Positions 11,884 to 22,290 of a stretch of 64,000 bases of DNA are shown here, one piece after another. Numbering within the stretch: the first letter of the stretch is position 1; each line of letters starts with the position of its first letter. A program made the position numbers and the translations under genes. Under the pieces are notes generated by a model. That model worked only from the letters and a program-made list of their open reading frames with translations, ran no database searches and was not told the DNA's origin. The DNA is from Symsagittifera roscoffensis (taxonomy: Eukaryota; Xenacoelomorpha; Acoela; Convolutidae): NCBI RefSeq assembly GCF_963678635.1, contig NC_087065.1, positions 44,581,430-44,645,429 of the forward strand, in the 5' to 3' direction.

Positions 11884-12019
11884 TTTAATTTTGTATTATC
11901 ATTACAACATTGCACCTCCGGTACTATAGTACAGATAGAACTATGGAACAGAGATAAAGCTATTAAGATTTAATTTTTCACCACCCTCCCAGTTGTTTAA
12001 TAATCTAACTATTTTCAAA

Positions 12020-12508
12020 GAAAAAGGCGGAACATTTGTGATTGGGGTGTTTGTTCTCCAGAAAAATTTCGACTTCTTAGCTAGCAATTTTTGACGCAAT
12101 TTTTTAAAACCGTTGAAAGACATTGTTGTCTTTAGCTCAAAATAAAAAAGTTATTTCACTTTTGATCAGTTTTTTGTACAGTTAGTAGGGTTTAAAGATT
12201 GCCATTTGAATATATTTTGTGCTATTAGCGCGTAAGCGGAGATCAAATTTGTCTTAGAAAGCATTCCAATTTAAGTTGATACTTTTTGGTCTATATAAAA
12301 CTTAGCTATATACAAAATAGATCACTTTGTGCATAACATAGCGTGTAGGGGTATAATTATCCAAAACTTCAAAAAATTATTTTGCCATTTTTCTCTCTCT
12401 TTTTTACTTTTTCATCAGTTATTTTAATTTCAATTTCTCCGTAGAAGTCAAAATGAATTAAGACGAGGTCGGAATATGCAGGGTTTCGACCTCATACGAG
12501 CAGTCTGC
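12020..12508 (+). repeat. R1 copy, degenerate
   Basis: Begins GGCGGAACATTTGTG and ends GCAGGGTTTCGACCTCATACG with AGCAGTCTG. The hairpin stem has mutated (GGGTTTCGACC), and the interior keeps CTATTAGCGCGTAAGCGGAG. Confidence 0.65.
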
Positions 12509-13766
12509 TTTCATATGTTTTGCTTTAGACTGGACTTCACGGTGATGCCTATAATGAACAGCCTCTTGGCTATTGAATGCGATTCAAAAAGTAGTCAAGA
12601 CAAAATTTGCTTGGCTCGAGTTCGAGTTTTCACAAAATTTTTAAAGAGGAAAACTAATATGATTTCCTAAAAGTTTGACAAACATTTGACAAAAGAAATT
12701 AGTAAAGCTTGATTTTGAATGGTATTTTCAGTTGTTACAATTTTTTGCGACCCTATTTTTTTGTATCCTAATGATTTTGATGCATTTCTTGGAACAAATT
12801 TCCGTATGCTAGAAAAATTTTCGAATGTCAATATTTATTAAGCTTTGCTCAAAGACGTATGATCCAATTGTCTTAATCTGATAAAAATTCAGTAGGTCCC
12901 TACTAATTAGATTGAGCAACGGGTACTGTCATTTGATGCTGTTCAAGTTTGTTCTTGACTTTTTTATTTGATGCCTAATTCAAGAAAAATCGGTTTAATG
13001 GATCTAAAATTAAATTGCCCAATTTTTTGTTTTCCGCTTCTGCTAAAATGACGTAAGCTAAAAAAAATATATAAAGTTCGAGGTGATTTCCTACCTCTTA
13101 AGATTTCTGTTTTGATGTCATCCCTCATTTAGTTTTATTTTATTACATCCATTTTCGGCTTTATTGATAGGTAAATTTTTCCCGAACAGCCGTGTTGCTA
13201 CCAATGATACCGCGAATTCTCGCAAAAAAGACAACGCAAAAGCAAAATTTGAGGAGAGAGACAACTCGCAAAGTTTGGATATTTAATTATAATTTTAAAA
13301 ATTTGGCTTACGGTCTTCGGTGGGATAAACGACTCTAGATAACCGGCTCTTAATTTTGTATAAAGGCTGACCCTCTGCTGACAAGCTTGCAACACGTTGG
13401 CCCGACTGCTGCGGTGAGTTTTTTGCAAAATTGTTTTTTTATTGCAAGTTGTAATTTATTGCGAGTTGGCTTTTATTTAGAGTTGTTTTTTATTGTGCGT
13501 TGTTGCATTACGGCCATCAACTATTAATTTTGAGCCGCCAGCGCGCCGAAACATAACTTTGGAGAAATAAAAACAATTTTGAGTTCTCATAAAAGTGCTT
13601 TCAACATAGAAGTGTTTGGGTCTTTGCTGTTTCGAAAAGAAAAACTTGGTCTAGAAAAGCTTGGTTTAAATCCTAAAGCCTGTTGAAAGAACAATTTCTT
13701 AGCAGTTAAGGTTTTGAAGACTGCCCTGCAAGAAAAATTAGATTCGATCTCGCAGACGCGCTCTTT
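12509..13766. other. AT-rich intergenic sequence
   Basis: No feature I can support. A 76-codon minus-strand frame near 13198-13428 is not recognisable and lacks supporting signals. Confidence 0.35.
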
Positions 13767-14262
13767 GTTGTTCTGATTTTCGTAACGAAAGTAGCGGAAT
13801 ATTTGTGCGCGGGTTTTTTTTTTTTTCTACAGACAAAATTTCGACTTTTAGCTAGCCATTTTTGATCGATTTTTTTTATGTCAACAAAAAAATATTGTTG
13901 TCCTAGGCTTAAATTTGAAAAAATATTTCATCTGTGATAATCTTTCGTAAAATTATCGGGTTGAAAGATTGCTATTAATGCCAACTTGGGACAATTAACG
14001 CTCGATAGATTTCGCGTTATTAACGTGTAAGCGGAAATTTAAACCGTCTTGAAAACAGTTAAAAATTGTTTGAAGGAATCTTAATTGCCATAATTTCTAT
14101 CAATTTTTACTTCATTTGTCGTGTGGGGAGATGATTTTCACAAAAAAACTCAATTTTTTTCTTCATTTTTTCTAATAGAAAACTTTTTCATATTATTACT
14201 CATTCATACACCTTAAAAAGCAGTTGGAACCTTCAGGGCTTCGCCCTGATACGAGATGTCTT
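13767..14262 (+). mobile_element. R1 copy, first of three in an array
   Basis: Starts TTGTTCTGATTTTCGTAACG and ends CAGGGCTTCGCCCTG-ATACGAGATGTC. The terminal hairpin is intact; the body is moderately diverged. It is the first of three same-orientation copies between 13767 and 15547. Confidence 0.7.
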
Positions 14263-14384
14263 TTTCAAGATATAACTTCATCTCTTGCTGCGATAAAGCT
14301 CCTATAAAAATCAATTTAGGTCTAACTGTATTGTTTAATTGAAGCTGTGATGGTTTTAAAAGAGCGTGAACTTTGTTAGAGTTT

Positions 14385-14925
14385 GTTTTTCCGACTTTCA
14401 TAACAAAAGTAACGGAATATTTGTGCTCGAAGTGGTTTTTTCTCCGGACAAATTTCGACTTTTTAACTAGACATTTTTGACGGGAATTTTTTTTGAACAT
14501 TCAAAATCTATTGATGTCCTGAGCACAAATTTGAAAAAATGTATCACCTGTAACTTTTTTTCGTTACGTTATGGGGGTTCAAATATTGCTATTTTGGTCA
14601 ATTTCTGAAAATCAAAGCGCATTATAATTCGCTCTATTAACGCGTAGGCGGATAATCAATCCGTCTTAAAAATTTTTCCAAATAAATTGAAGGAAGCTTA
14701 TTCGCCATAAATGATTTGTTAATGGGCGCAGAACTTATCACTCTGCACTTTATGTGGCGTACAGGGGGGGGGGGGGGGGGGGGGGGTGGGCTTATTGTAA
14801 TTGATTCTCACTAAAAATATCCTTTTCTACTTTTTTTTCAATTTTACATATTATTACACCTTTCAAAGACCATAAAACGCAGTCGGAAGGAACCTTCAGG
14901 GCTTCGCCCTGATACGAGCAGTGTT
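14385..14925 (+). mobile_element. R1 copy, second in array
   Basis: Starts TTTTTCCGACTTTCATAAC and ends CAGGGCTTCGCCCTGATACG with AGCAGTGTTG. In its interior the usual short poly-G stretch before the 3' third has expanded to about 22 consecutive G (near 14765-14787). Confidence 0.75.
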
Positions 14926-15051
14926 GTTCAAGATATAAATTCATCTCTTGTAGCAATAAATCTCTTATAAAAATAAATAAATTTAGCTGTAATTGTATTT
15001 TTCTTTTGAGGTTGTGGTGATTTTAAAAGAGCGTGAACTTTGTTAGAGTTT

Positions 15052-15547
15052 GTTGTTCTGACTTTCATAACAAAAGTAACGGAATATTTGTGCTCGGAAT
15101 GATTTTTTTTCTTCAGACAAGTTTCGACTTTTTATCTTTTTGACGGATTTTTTTGCATGTCATTCAAACAGTAATTTTTTGCTGAGCTTAAAAAAAATAT
15201 ATTTTAACAGTTGTCAATTTTCTCAAAATTATGGGGGTATAAAAACTACCATTTTGGCAATTTGAGAGAATTAACGCGGTATTTTTCGCGCATTTAACTC
15301 GTCAGCGGAGATTTAATCTGTCCTAAAAATAATTGCAACAAGCTTATTTGCCATAATTGATTGGTTAATAGGAGCAAAATCTATCATTTTGTACTCTATA
15401 TGACGAATGGGGCGATGAATTTTACAAAAAGCTCAAATTTTTTTTCCTTTTAATTTGTTGCACTGAATTTTTTCATGTTATTACTGCTTCATAGACCTTA
15501 AAAAGCGGTCGAAACATTCAATGCTCCTCTCTGGTACGAGCAGTCTT
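15052..15547 (+). mobile_element. R1 copy, third in array
   Basis: Starts TTGTTCTGACTTTCATAAC and ends TACGAGCAGTCTT. The terminal hairpin is degraded (ATGCTCCTCTCTGG replaces the GGGCTTCGCCC core). Confidence 0.7.
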
Positions 15548-16199
15548 AAATCAACATTGTGCGAAAACTTTTTAAGGATCATGTAAAACAGAATTGAGGA
15601 GAAAAAAGAACTTGATACCACCAATGCTGTTGACTGGTTTAATCTCAACAGCCTCGAAGTCAAAGAACTGGGAGTCACATATTGAAACGGAAGTCATCAG
15701 CCAATGCAGATCTGGAGAGCTGGATGGCTACAAGCCCTCGCAAACTAACATGACATGACACAAAGGAAACTGGAAAGACAACTCGAAATGGTCGAGTATA
15801 GTCAGATCACGATACCCGACTCAGTCCACTTGGGCGATCCTGTTGGTGGCTATGTGGAGATGATCAAGGCACTGAACTCAGCGAGAGGTCACCTGATGGA
15901 GCATGGAATGAATGAAAGCCATTCAAGAACATTTGCTAGAGTTAGTGAAAGGTTTTAGTTTGAAACGAAAAAAAATATGGCACGTTAATGTCATCTGAAG
16001 CAAGAGAGAAGGGTTTGGAACAGCTAGTGAAGATTTCCTGGAGGGTCGACTTCCACAAATAGTTTGCTACGTCCATGAACACACCATCACCAGTAGCGGT
16101 ATATCTGGCTAACCCGTGCGTGAGAACAGAGCTGTAAGTGCGACTCTCATGGTGTCTGATGGCAATCAAAAGGACGGAGCCTGAACCCAGTAATGATTC
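15548..16199. other. GC-richer island with coding-like short frames
   Basis: About 15640-16190 is close to 45-50% G+C, well above its surroundings. It contains a 67-codon plus-strand frame (15755-15958; residues ITIPDSVHLGDPVGG visible) and a 75-codon minus-strand frame (15942-16169; GLARYTATGDGVFMD visible). I recognise neither. They could be exons or fragments of a host gene or of an unrecognised mobile element; opposite orientations argue against a single gene. Not called as CDS. Confidence 0.3.
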
Positions 16200-16672
16200 G
16201 AGAAAATCTTCTTATCCATATCGAGAAAAATCCAAGTTTCACCCCTGATTAAAATTATATATTTTTTTGTCAAATTTATGAGATTTCTTTGCGTCTCAAT
16301 TTATACTGCTCCCTCTGAAGTGTATGACTATTTTCTCGCTCATATTCTTTTCTACCCAGATTAGTAAAAGAGCTAAAAATCATTTTTCGTTTTTTTTTTA
16401 GTTTAACTTGTTTCTAATTGCTAAACTGGAATTTTCAAACTTGACATTGAAAATTTTTCTGAACTTTTGAAAATTCAAGTTTCGTAATTAGAAAAAAGTT
16501 GAACTAAGAAAATGAACAAAAAATGACTTATATATAGCGAGAAAATGGTCATACATTTCAGAAGTAGCAGTATAAATTGAGACGCAAAAAATCCTATAAA
16601 ATTGACAAAAAATATATAACTTTAATCAGGGGTGAATCTTGGATTTTTCTCGAGGGGATAAGAAGATTTTTA
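16200..16672. repeat. Large near-palindrome (fold-back), arms about 230 bp
   Basis: The left arm (GAAAATCTTCTTATCC, CGAGAAAAATCCAAG, CACCCCTGATTAAA) is repeated in inverse orientation on the right (TTTAATCAGGGGTG, CTTGGATTTTTCTCG, GGATAAGAAGATTTT). The arms meet near 16436 with essentially no spacer and only small differences. No open frame of interest. Confidence 0.8.
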
Positions 16673-17861
16673 AAAAAATGGTCGATGAAAGTGTTCTACG
16701 GAGCTTTCCAAAAACAAAATAAGGACAAGGTTTTCTGTTCCGCAGGCAAATATCTAAAAAAAAAATAAAACAAAAAATCAGATCAATTTTGGGATCGGTC
16801 GGTCGAAAATGGATGTCGTAAAAGTAGCAACGGGGTGGTCCTATGGGTGCTGAAAGGGTCCGCACACTGATTTTAATGGTATCAAGGAAAAATTTAATAT
16901 TTGAACTAGATTGCTGATGTTTTTTTCTATCTAAATCTAAAAATTTTCTATTTAAATCGATCGAACTGCTTATTTTTTTTTTGAAGTTCTGCTGATCAAA
17001 TCAAAAATCCGAGCAGAAATATTGAGATTACTTAAGCACCAATTTTACCTTATTTAAGTCTTCGAATGAACGTTTTTTTTTACTTTTCAATTAATAAGTT
17101 CATTACTATCAGTTTTGTCAACATGGGATGGCATCATAGTTTTTACCGACCAAGATAAACAAGCGACTTGGCTCATGTTTTAGGCCTGAAAAACAGTGTG
17201 ACATATGATCAACATTTGGCGATATAACAGTGACGAAGTTCGCAGCCCACTTCTGGACTCTTTTTTTTTCTAATCACTGTTATCTGAAAATACCTCTTGT
17301 TATAAATCCAATTACTTTGACGCACTTGCTTACTTTTGTATGGAGCATGCTTGATAGCGCATGATTATATGCGCTATAGGCTTGGCGGCCAAAAAAGTGA
17401 GCCATAAGTGCGTAGGAAGTATTTACAAAAGCAATTGCATGGATGGGGTTAAACTTGTTCCCCGTTCAATTTGTCTTTCATCCTTTGGGCCCGAAATAAC
17501 TAGATTAGAAAAGTGAATAGGTCCCGAGAAGCGCCGAATAATGAAGTGTTTAATCTTCCCAGGGAATTAAATTGGTGGCCAGATTGAATTGATTGGGATT
17601 CAAATGGAAAAACATCATGTCTGGGCAGGCCAAGCGGTATTTGATGAAACTCTTCTTTCTTTAATACCAAGTCCTTTAAATTAAGTGAAATCAAAGACTA
17701 AAAGATCGAACTGCAGAAAAATGGTAGACAAATCAATAGCCTTGCGAGTGTCTTTTTAGTCTGCAATTGAAGCTTTATAATTAGAGAAATACATATTGAT
17801 TCAAAAACCATTATTTCCCACTCAACGGATATTCTAGGAGACAATCTTAGTTATCACGAAT
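16673..17861. other. AT-rich intergenic sequence
   Basis: No feature recognised beyond short low-complexity runs. Confidence 0.35.
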
Positions 17862-18076
17862 AGGCTGCTCGTATCAGACTGAAGATTCTGACTCCTGTTT
17901 CAGGCCATTTTTTGGTCAAAAATTGATGCAAATATTTGACAAAAATAGCAAACATTTTGACTTTTGTTTCAAATTTTTCTTCAATTTAAAATGCTGGTTA
18001 AGGATCGAATTTGGTCCAGAGAAAAAAAAATCCCGAAGCACAAAATTTTGTATTTTTATCCGAAAATCAGAACAAT
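17862..18076 (-). repeat. R1 copy with large internal deletion
   Basis: Both ends are present (GGCTGCTCGTATCAGACTG at the left, CGAAAATCAGAACAATAAG at the right), but about 300 bp of interior is missing. Confidence 0.6.
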
Positions 18077-18199
18077 AAGCCGTACTAAATAAAAATATTA
18101 TAATGGATGTCGCTTATTGTTTTATTGTTTAAGTTAAGAAACCTTTGATAATCCTATGCTGCAAGGTAGCATTCTGTTTGTAAGACTATCGATTAAAAT

Positions 18200-18385
18200 G
18201 AATGACTTTTTTTCTGCAGAAATTGACTTTTTCAGAACGTTTTTTTGGAAAACTTTTTCTCAAATCATCCAGAAAGTATCGTTTTATGTAAATTTATAGG
18301 GGTTTAAGTATTGGCAATTTGGCCACATCGGGTCAATTAACGAGCGAGTTATTTTGTGCTATTAACACGTAAGCAGAGTTAAGCG
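18200..18385 (+). repeat. R1 fragment
   Basis: Matches the first half of R1 in its own orientation: TTGGCAATTTGGCCACATCGG, then CGAGCGAGTTATTTTGTGC and ATTAACACGTAAGCAGAG. Both termini are gone. Confidence 0.55.
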
Positions 18386-18389
18386 GATC

Positions 18390-18640
18390 AAAATGGGTAT
18401 GTTTCGACCGGTTCGAACCAGATTAACTATGTTTCAACCAAATTGGCCGTGGGAAAATGACCTAAAGAAGATTGCGTTCGACTACGTTTCGGCAATACTT
18501 TATTTTCGACTTTGGGCTAGGTAATGTTTCGACCAAACTTTTTATTCGACTTTGTGCCGGACTATGCTTCGATCACATTTTGTGTTCGACTGTGATTCGA
18601 TACAGTGCTTGACTAAGTTTTGACCATGTTTTAGACTAAG
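18390..18640. repeat. Degenerate TTCGAC-rich repeat
   Basis: A run of imperfect units with GTTTCGACC and TTCGACTTTG, for example ATGTTTCGACCGGTTCG, GTTCGACTACGTTTCGGC, ATGTTTCGACCAAAC and GTTCGACTGTGATTCG. Unit length drifts between about 30 and 65 bp. It may be an old minisatellite; no coding frame is supported. Confidence 0.5.
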
Positions 18641-19369
18641 TTTTAAAGTTGTCCACGAATATTGGGTCGAACAAATTGCGAGTATTCGATCAAACTCTCT
18701 CGAAACATAAGTAGAACACCTAAAACGGGGTTTCACAAATAATCATTCAACGCCAGGAGCTAATAAAGCAACGGATCTAAAACTTCAAAAGGTGCAATTT
18801 TCAACAAAAATGTATCTATTTTGGTCAATTTTGGTTTAACCGAAAAATTTACTATGGTTTTCCAATCATTTCTTCTGGAACAACATTTCAAACAACAATT
18901 TAGGCGATCAAGCCAATTATAGAAATTTTTGAGAACAATACGCCTCGCAAAAATTGTTAATCTTTTGGTTGGGGTGTGATTTTTATGTAAAATTTCCCCA
19001 TGGAACGTTCGATGGTAACATTATCACTGTTGAGCTAATTGAAACAATTAAGGGAGGAAAATGGTAACTTGATTGGAGAAATGATGTTCTGTTACAAGAT
19101 TCGAACTTGATGTTTTTTTTCACAGAAATTGTTTGTCCAGCTCTCAAAAAACGAGCACTGCGTGTCTTTAACCAGCAACTTATTTGACCAGTTTCTACAA
19201 ATTAAACGAGAAAAAGAAACTCCCCCTCTCCCCACCAATAAAACTTTATGATTTTGACATCTCAACCATACAAGTTACTGTTTTTTTTTGGTATTGTCTT
19301 GAGGAGGCAATATTGTTGAATAGATAATTGCTGAAAAAGTATCAGCTGGAACTTAGTTACTGATGACAA
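18641..19369. other. AT-rich intergenic sequence
   Basis: No feature recognised. Confidence 0.35.
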
Positions 19370-19374
19370 TCTTA

Positions 19375-19635
19375 ATAGTATTCATAACAATATTCAGTAT
19401 AAAAAATCATAAACATAATAATCATAATCAGAATAATAAGCAAAAAATCGTAAGTGTCATTAAAAACATAAACATAATAATCGTAATAATAGCCACAATA
19501 ATTATAATCATAATCATAATCATGCTGATAAAAAAACTCATTATAAAATTCATATTAATCATAATCATAATAATTATAATAATCGTTAAAACCTTGATAA
19601 TAATATTCAAAATAATCATAATAATCAGCCCCGCA
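19375..19635. repeat. (ATAATC)n-type microsatellite
   Basis: Roughly 260 bp of imperfect ATAATC/ATAATAATC units. Both strands stay open for 60-110 codons, but the translation is only Ile/Lys/Met-rich repeat, so no gene is called. It adjoins the R2 copy that follows. Confidence 0.85.
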
Positions 19636-19639
19636 TTTC

Positions 19640-20590
19640 AGAAAAATCAAAACAAATCGATTATAATGGATTTTCGAGGCCTTAAGTGTTGTTAATATAA
19701 TTGATTACCATGTTACGTTTTGACATCCCAAATTGGACTGAAAATGGATTTAAATCCATTTTTTCTCGCCAAAACAAGTTGCATTATAATTCATTTGGAA
19801 TCCATTATAATGGATTTTATAATAAGTAGGAAGTCATTTTAAAATGGATTTTTTTCCACTTTATTTTTGTTTCGCGCGTCGCAAGAATTTCTGCATTTAT
19901 CAAATGAGTAATGCGGAAACTTTGGAAAGCGTGTGTACGGCTTAATTCATTTCTAAACCTCAACACAAATTGCAAAAATATTCCGTTAAGCTCTCCCCCA
20001 ACCCCCTAAATTTTGCCCCTTTGATCCCCTTCAATCCCCCTAACATTTGCCCCTTTGCTCTCCCAACTAAACCCCCACCCCCCACTAGCTGAGCACCCAC
20101 CCCCCCCCCCCCCTTCCCAGTTAAACACCCCCCTCCACCACCTGAAACACCACCTCCAACTTTACCCCCCCCCCCCCCACCCAAAGTTTCTAATAATTTA
20201 ACAAAATTGTTGAAAGGATCAAAATTCAGTTTTTGAGTGACATAAAAAAGTAACAAAAACATCAAAGTTTTGTTTTTCATGGCAGAAAAAAATTAGAATG
20301 ATCAACAAGTAACCAACGTAACCAACTTTAGTTTAAAACGTAAAAAAAGACTTTATGTGCGTTTAAATTCGCATCTCATTAAAGTGAAAAAAAAAATCGA
20401 TTATAATTTAGTTTCATTGTCAGTGTCCACAAATGTGAAAAAAAATCAATTATAATGGATGAAAAAAGGTTTTCGTTGCCTCGAAAAGTAGTAAAATTAT
20501 AATCCAATTTTAATTGATTATAATTGATTTTTTTTTTACTTTTGGGGACAGTGACAAGGAAAGTCAATTATAACCGATGTTTTTCCATGG
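19640..20590 (+). repeat. R2 element, copy a
   Basis: Reference copy of R2. Order: ATTATAATGGATTTTCGAGG; AAATGGATTTAAATCCATTT palindrome; GCAAGAATTTCTGCATTTATC; a C-rich block (about 19990-20185 with runs of 12-14 C); TAACCAACTTTAGTTTAAAACG; and a terminal inverted pair (TGTCAGTGTCCACAAA near 20419 against GGGGACAGTGACA near 20542) flanking ATTATAAT motifs. The minus-strand Gly-rich frame over the C-rich block is compositional only. Related copies: 25655 (+) and 56325 (-). Confidence 0.7.
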
Positions 20591-20599
20591 AATCCAATG

Positions 20600-20757
20600 C
20601 GGATCTTAATCATCATGATCATAATAATAATCATAATAATGATCATAATCGTAAAAATAACAATCAGAATATCATAATGCTAAAAATCATAATATAATCA
20701 TAATCATAATTATCATAATATACTAATCATAATCATATTAACTATAATCATAATAAC
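20600..20757. repeat. (ATAATC)n-type microsatellite
   Basis: Imperfect AATCATAATAATC units between R2 copy a and the next R1 copy. Confidence 0.8.
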
Positions 20758-21096
20758 AAAAACTGCTCGCCTATCAGGGCGAAGCCCTGAATGTTCCGAC
20801 TGCACTTTAAGGCCATTTATGTTTTTGGTTGACAAATTGACAAAATAATCGAAAAGAGAAAAACAATTTTTTCCATGTTTTTGTTCAATTTAACCCCCCA
20901 CTGGCTGAAGTGTATTAAAAAGCGGTGTATTTTGCGTATCTTCTTATAATAAGACCAAATAGTTAGCCTAACTCAGTTTGAAACGCATCGATCCCTCTCT
21001 TACGCATGTGATAAAAACGCGAAAATATCGCGCGTTAAATATCCCAAATTCACCAAATTAGCATTTATAAATTCTCCTAATATTACGAAAAATGAT
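20758..21096 (-). repeat. R1 copy, truncated
   Basis: Hairpin end intact on plus (CTGCTCGCCTATCAGGGCG, then AAGCCCTGAATGTTCC). It reaches the TATTACGAAAAATGATGG block and then stops, lacking the GTCGGAACAA end. Confidence 0.7.
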
Positions 21097-22212
21097 GGCT
21101 TCCATCGTGTTTTTTCTCGAAATTTGGATCAAAAAAATAATCGTGTTAATAATCATAATAATAAATATTAAACTGTTTTCAATCAGAAAATTTATTGAAT
21201 TCTTAAAATGATGCTTTAGTAAATTTACAACTGCCTGCGAGATGACCATTGGATCTACTTAAGTTTCATTTTCAAAGGCTTCATTGTGATTTCTTCTATC
21301 GATCTCTGAATCATGTTTTTGAAATGTGCCTGAACCTGCCAAACTCAAACTGACTTTCAAATCAATATCGACCACTTCTCTAACTTAATATAGAGAAGAG
21401 CCACTCTTCTTTTGGGATAATTCAGCGGAAATTGGACTGATTATGAAAGGCCGCTAATCTCACGATATTCAAATTTGGACCTGGTTAATGTTAAAACCAC
21501 ACCGATCAATTTCGTAGAATTAAATTATTGTAGTCTGATAAGAGCTTTTACATCCGTTTTCATCCATTTTTTAATGAGTTTTGGTATTGAAGTCGAACAT
21601 TTTGGGGGGAAAAGATTTAAAATAAAAAGTGACTTACCGATAGCGTGGGAGGGCTTTTTTGGCAGATCGCTTCCTTAAAAAAGTCAAAAAGTTTCCTTTG
21701 AAATACGGCTTACTTTCAGCCATTGAATTTTTGAATCGAATGCAAATGGTTGACTCCAGCATTGATCAAATGGAGTTACGAATTAATTGATCTGATCAAA
21801 AAAGAATTTCTGGCGTTCGTCGATCATAGTAATTTAAAAAAAACTTGGGAAGATGTATTATCATGATCTATCAAGCAAGGTTACGACCAATTTTTTAGTT
21901 TTTCGGTCTTAGGTTTTGTGTCACGCGCGATTAAAGGTACCGCAACAAACGATTGCTTGCAGCCATGAGTGGGAATTTGCTTGATAGGTTCCAGTCCTCA
22001 TTCCGATTTCAAAAAGACATTTACAAAAAACACTCATTGTTGAAAAAACGTGTGATTGAAAAAAACACTAATTATTGTTCTTATATTAATCTATCTACCA
22101 ATAGTTTTGCTAACCCTGGGTATTGACTGGTCACTCATAGCCCTCGCTAACACTATTTTTAAACGTTATTTTACCTTACCCATTTTAAAGTAATTCTTGA
22201 AAATGAACAAAC

Positions 22213-22290
22213 GAAGCCAAACTGTGTATTTTGTGGAGCGTAAAGGTTTCTGCAACAATACGAGGCCAAGCTGTGTAATTTGTGAACAAG
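22213..22290 (+). repeat. MITE-end related direct repeats
   Basis: Two copies, about 47 bp apart, of a sequence like CGAAGCCAAACTGTGTATTT and CGAGGCCAAGCTGTGTAATT. The core GAGGCCAAACTGTG is the inverted-repeat core of the 2559-2762 MITE. Both are in the same orientation, so this is not an intact element. Confidence 0.45.

Larger units (their letters stand above)
14263..15547 (+). repeat. Tandem duplication: 120-bp spacer plus R1, twice
   Basis: Two units, each of a non-R1 spacer followed by an R1 copy: spacer 14263-14384 with R1 14385-14925, and spacer 14926-15051 with R1 15052-15547. Both spacers contain CAAGATATAA, TTCATCTCTTG and AGAGCGTGAACTTTGTTAGA. The array therefore grew by duplicating a flank-plus-element unit, not by two separate insertions. 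Confidence 0.7.

Noticed and set aside
19363-19695. 110-codon plus-strand frame and a 63-codon minus frame in the ATAATC region
   Set aside because: Both are translations of an imperfect microsatellite (Ile/Lys/Met repeats), with no other coding signal.
19960-20280. Gly-rich 106-codon minus frame
   Set aside because: Glycine content comes from the C-runs of the R2 block; runs of this type also differ between R2 copies.
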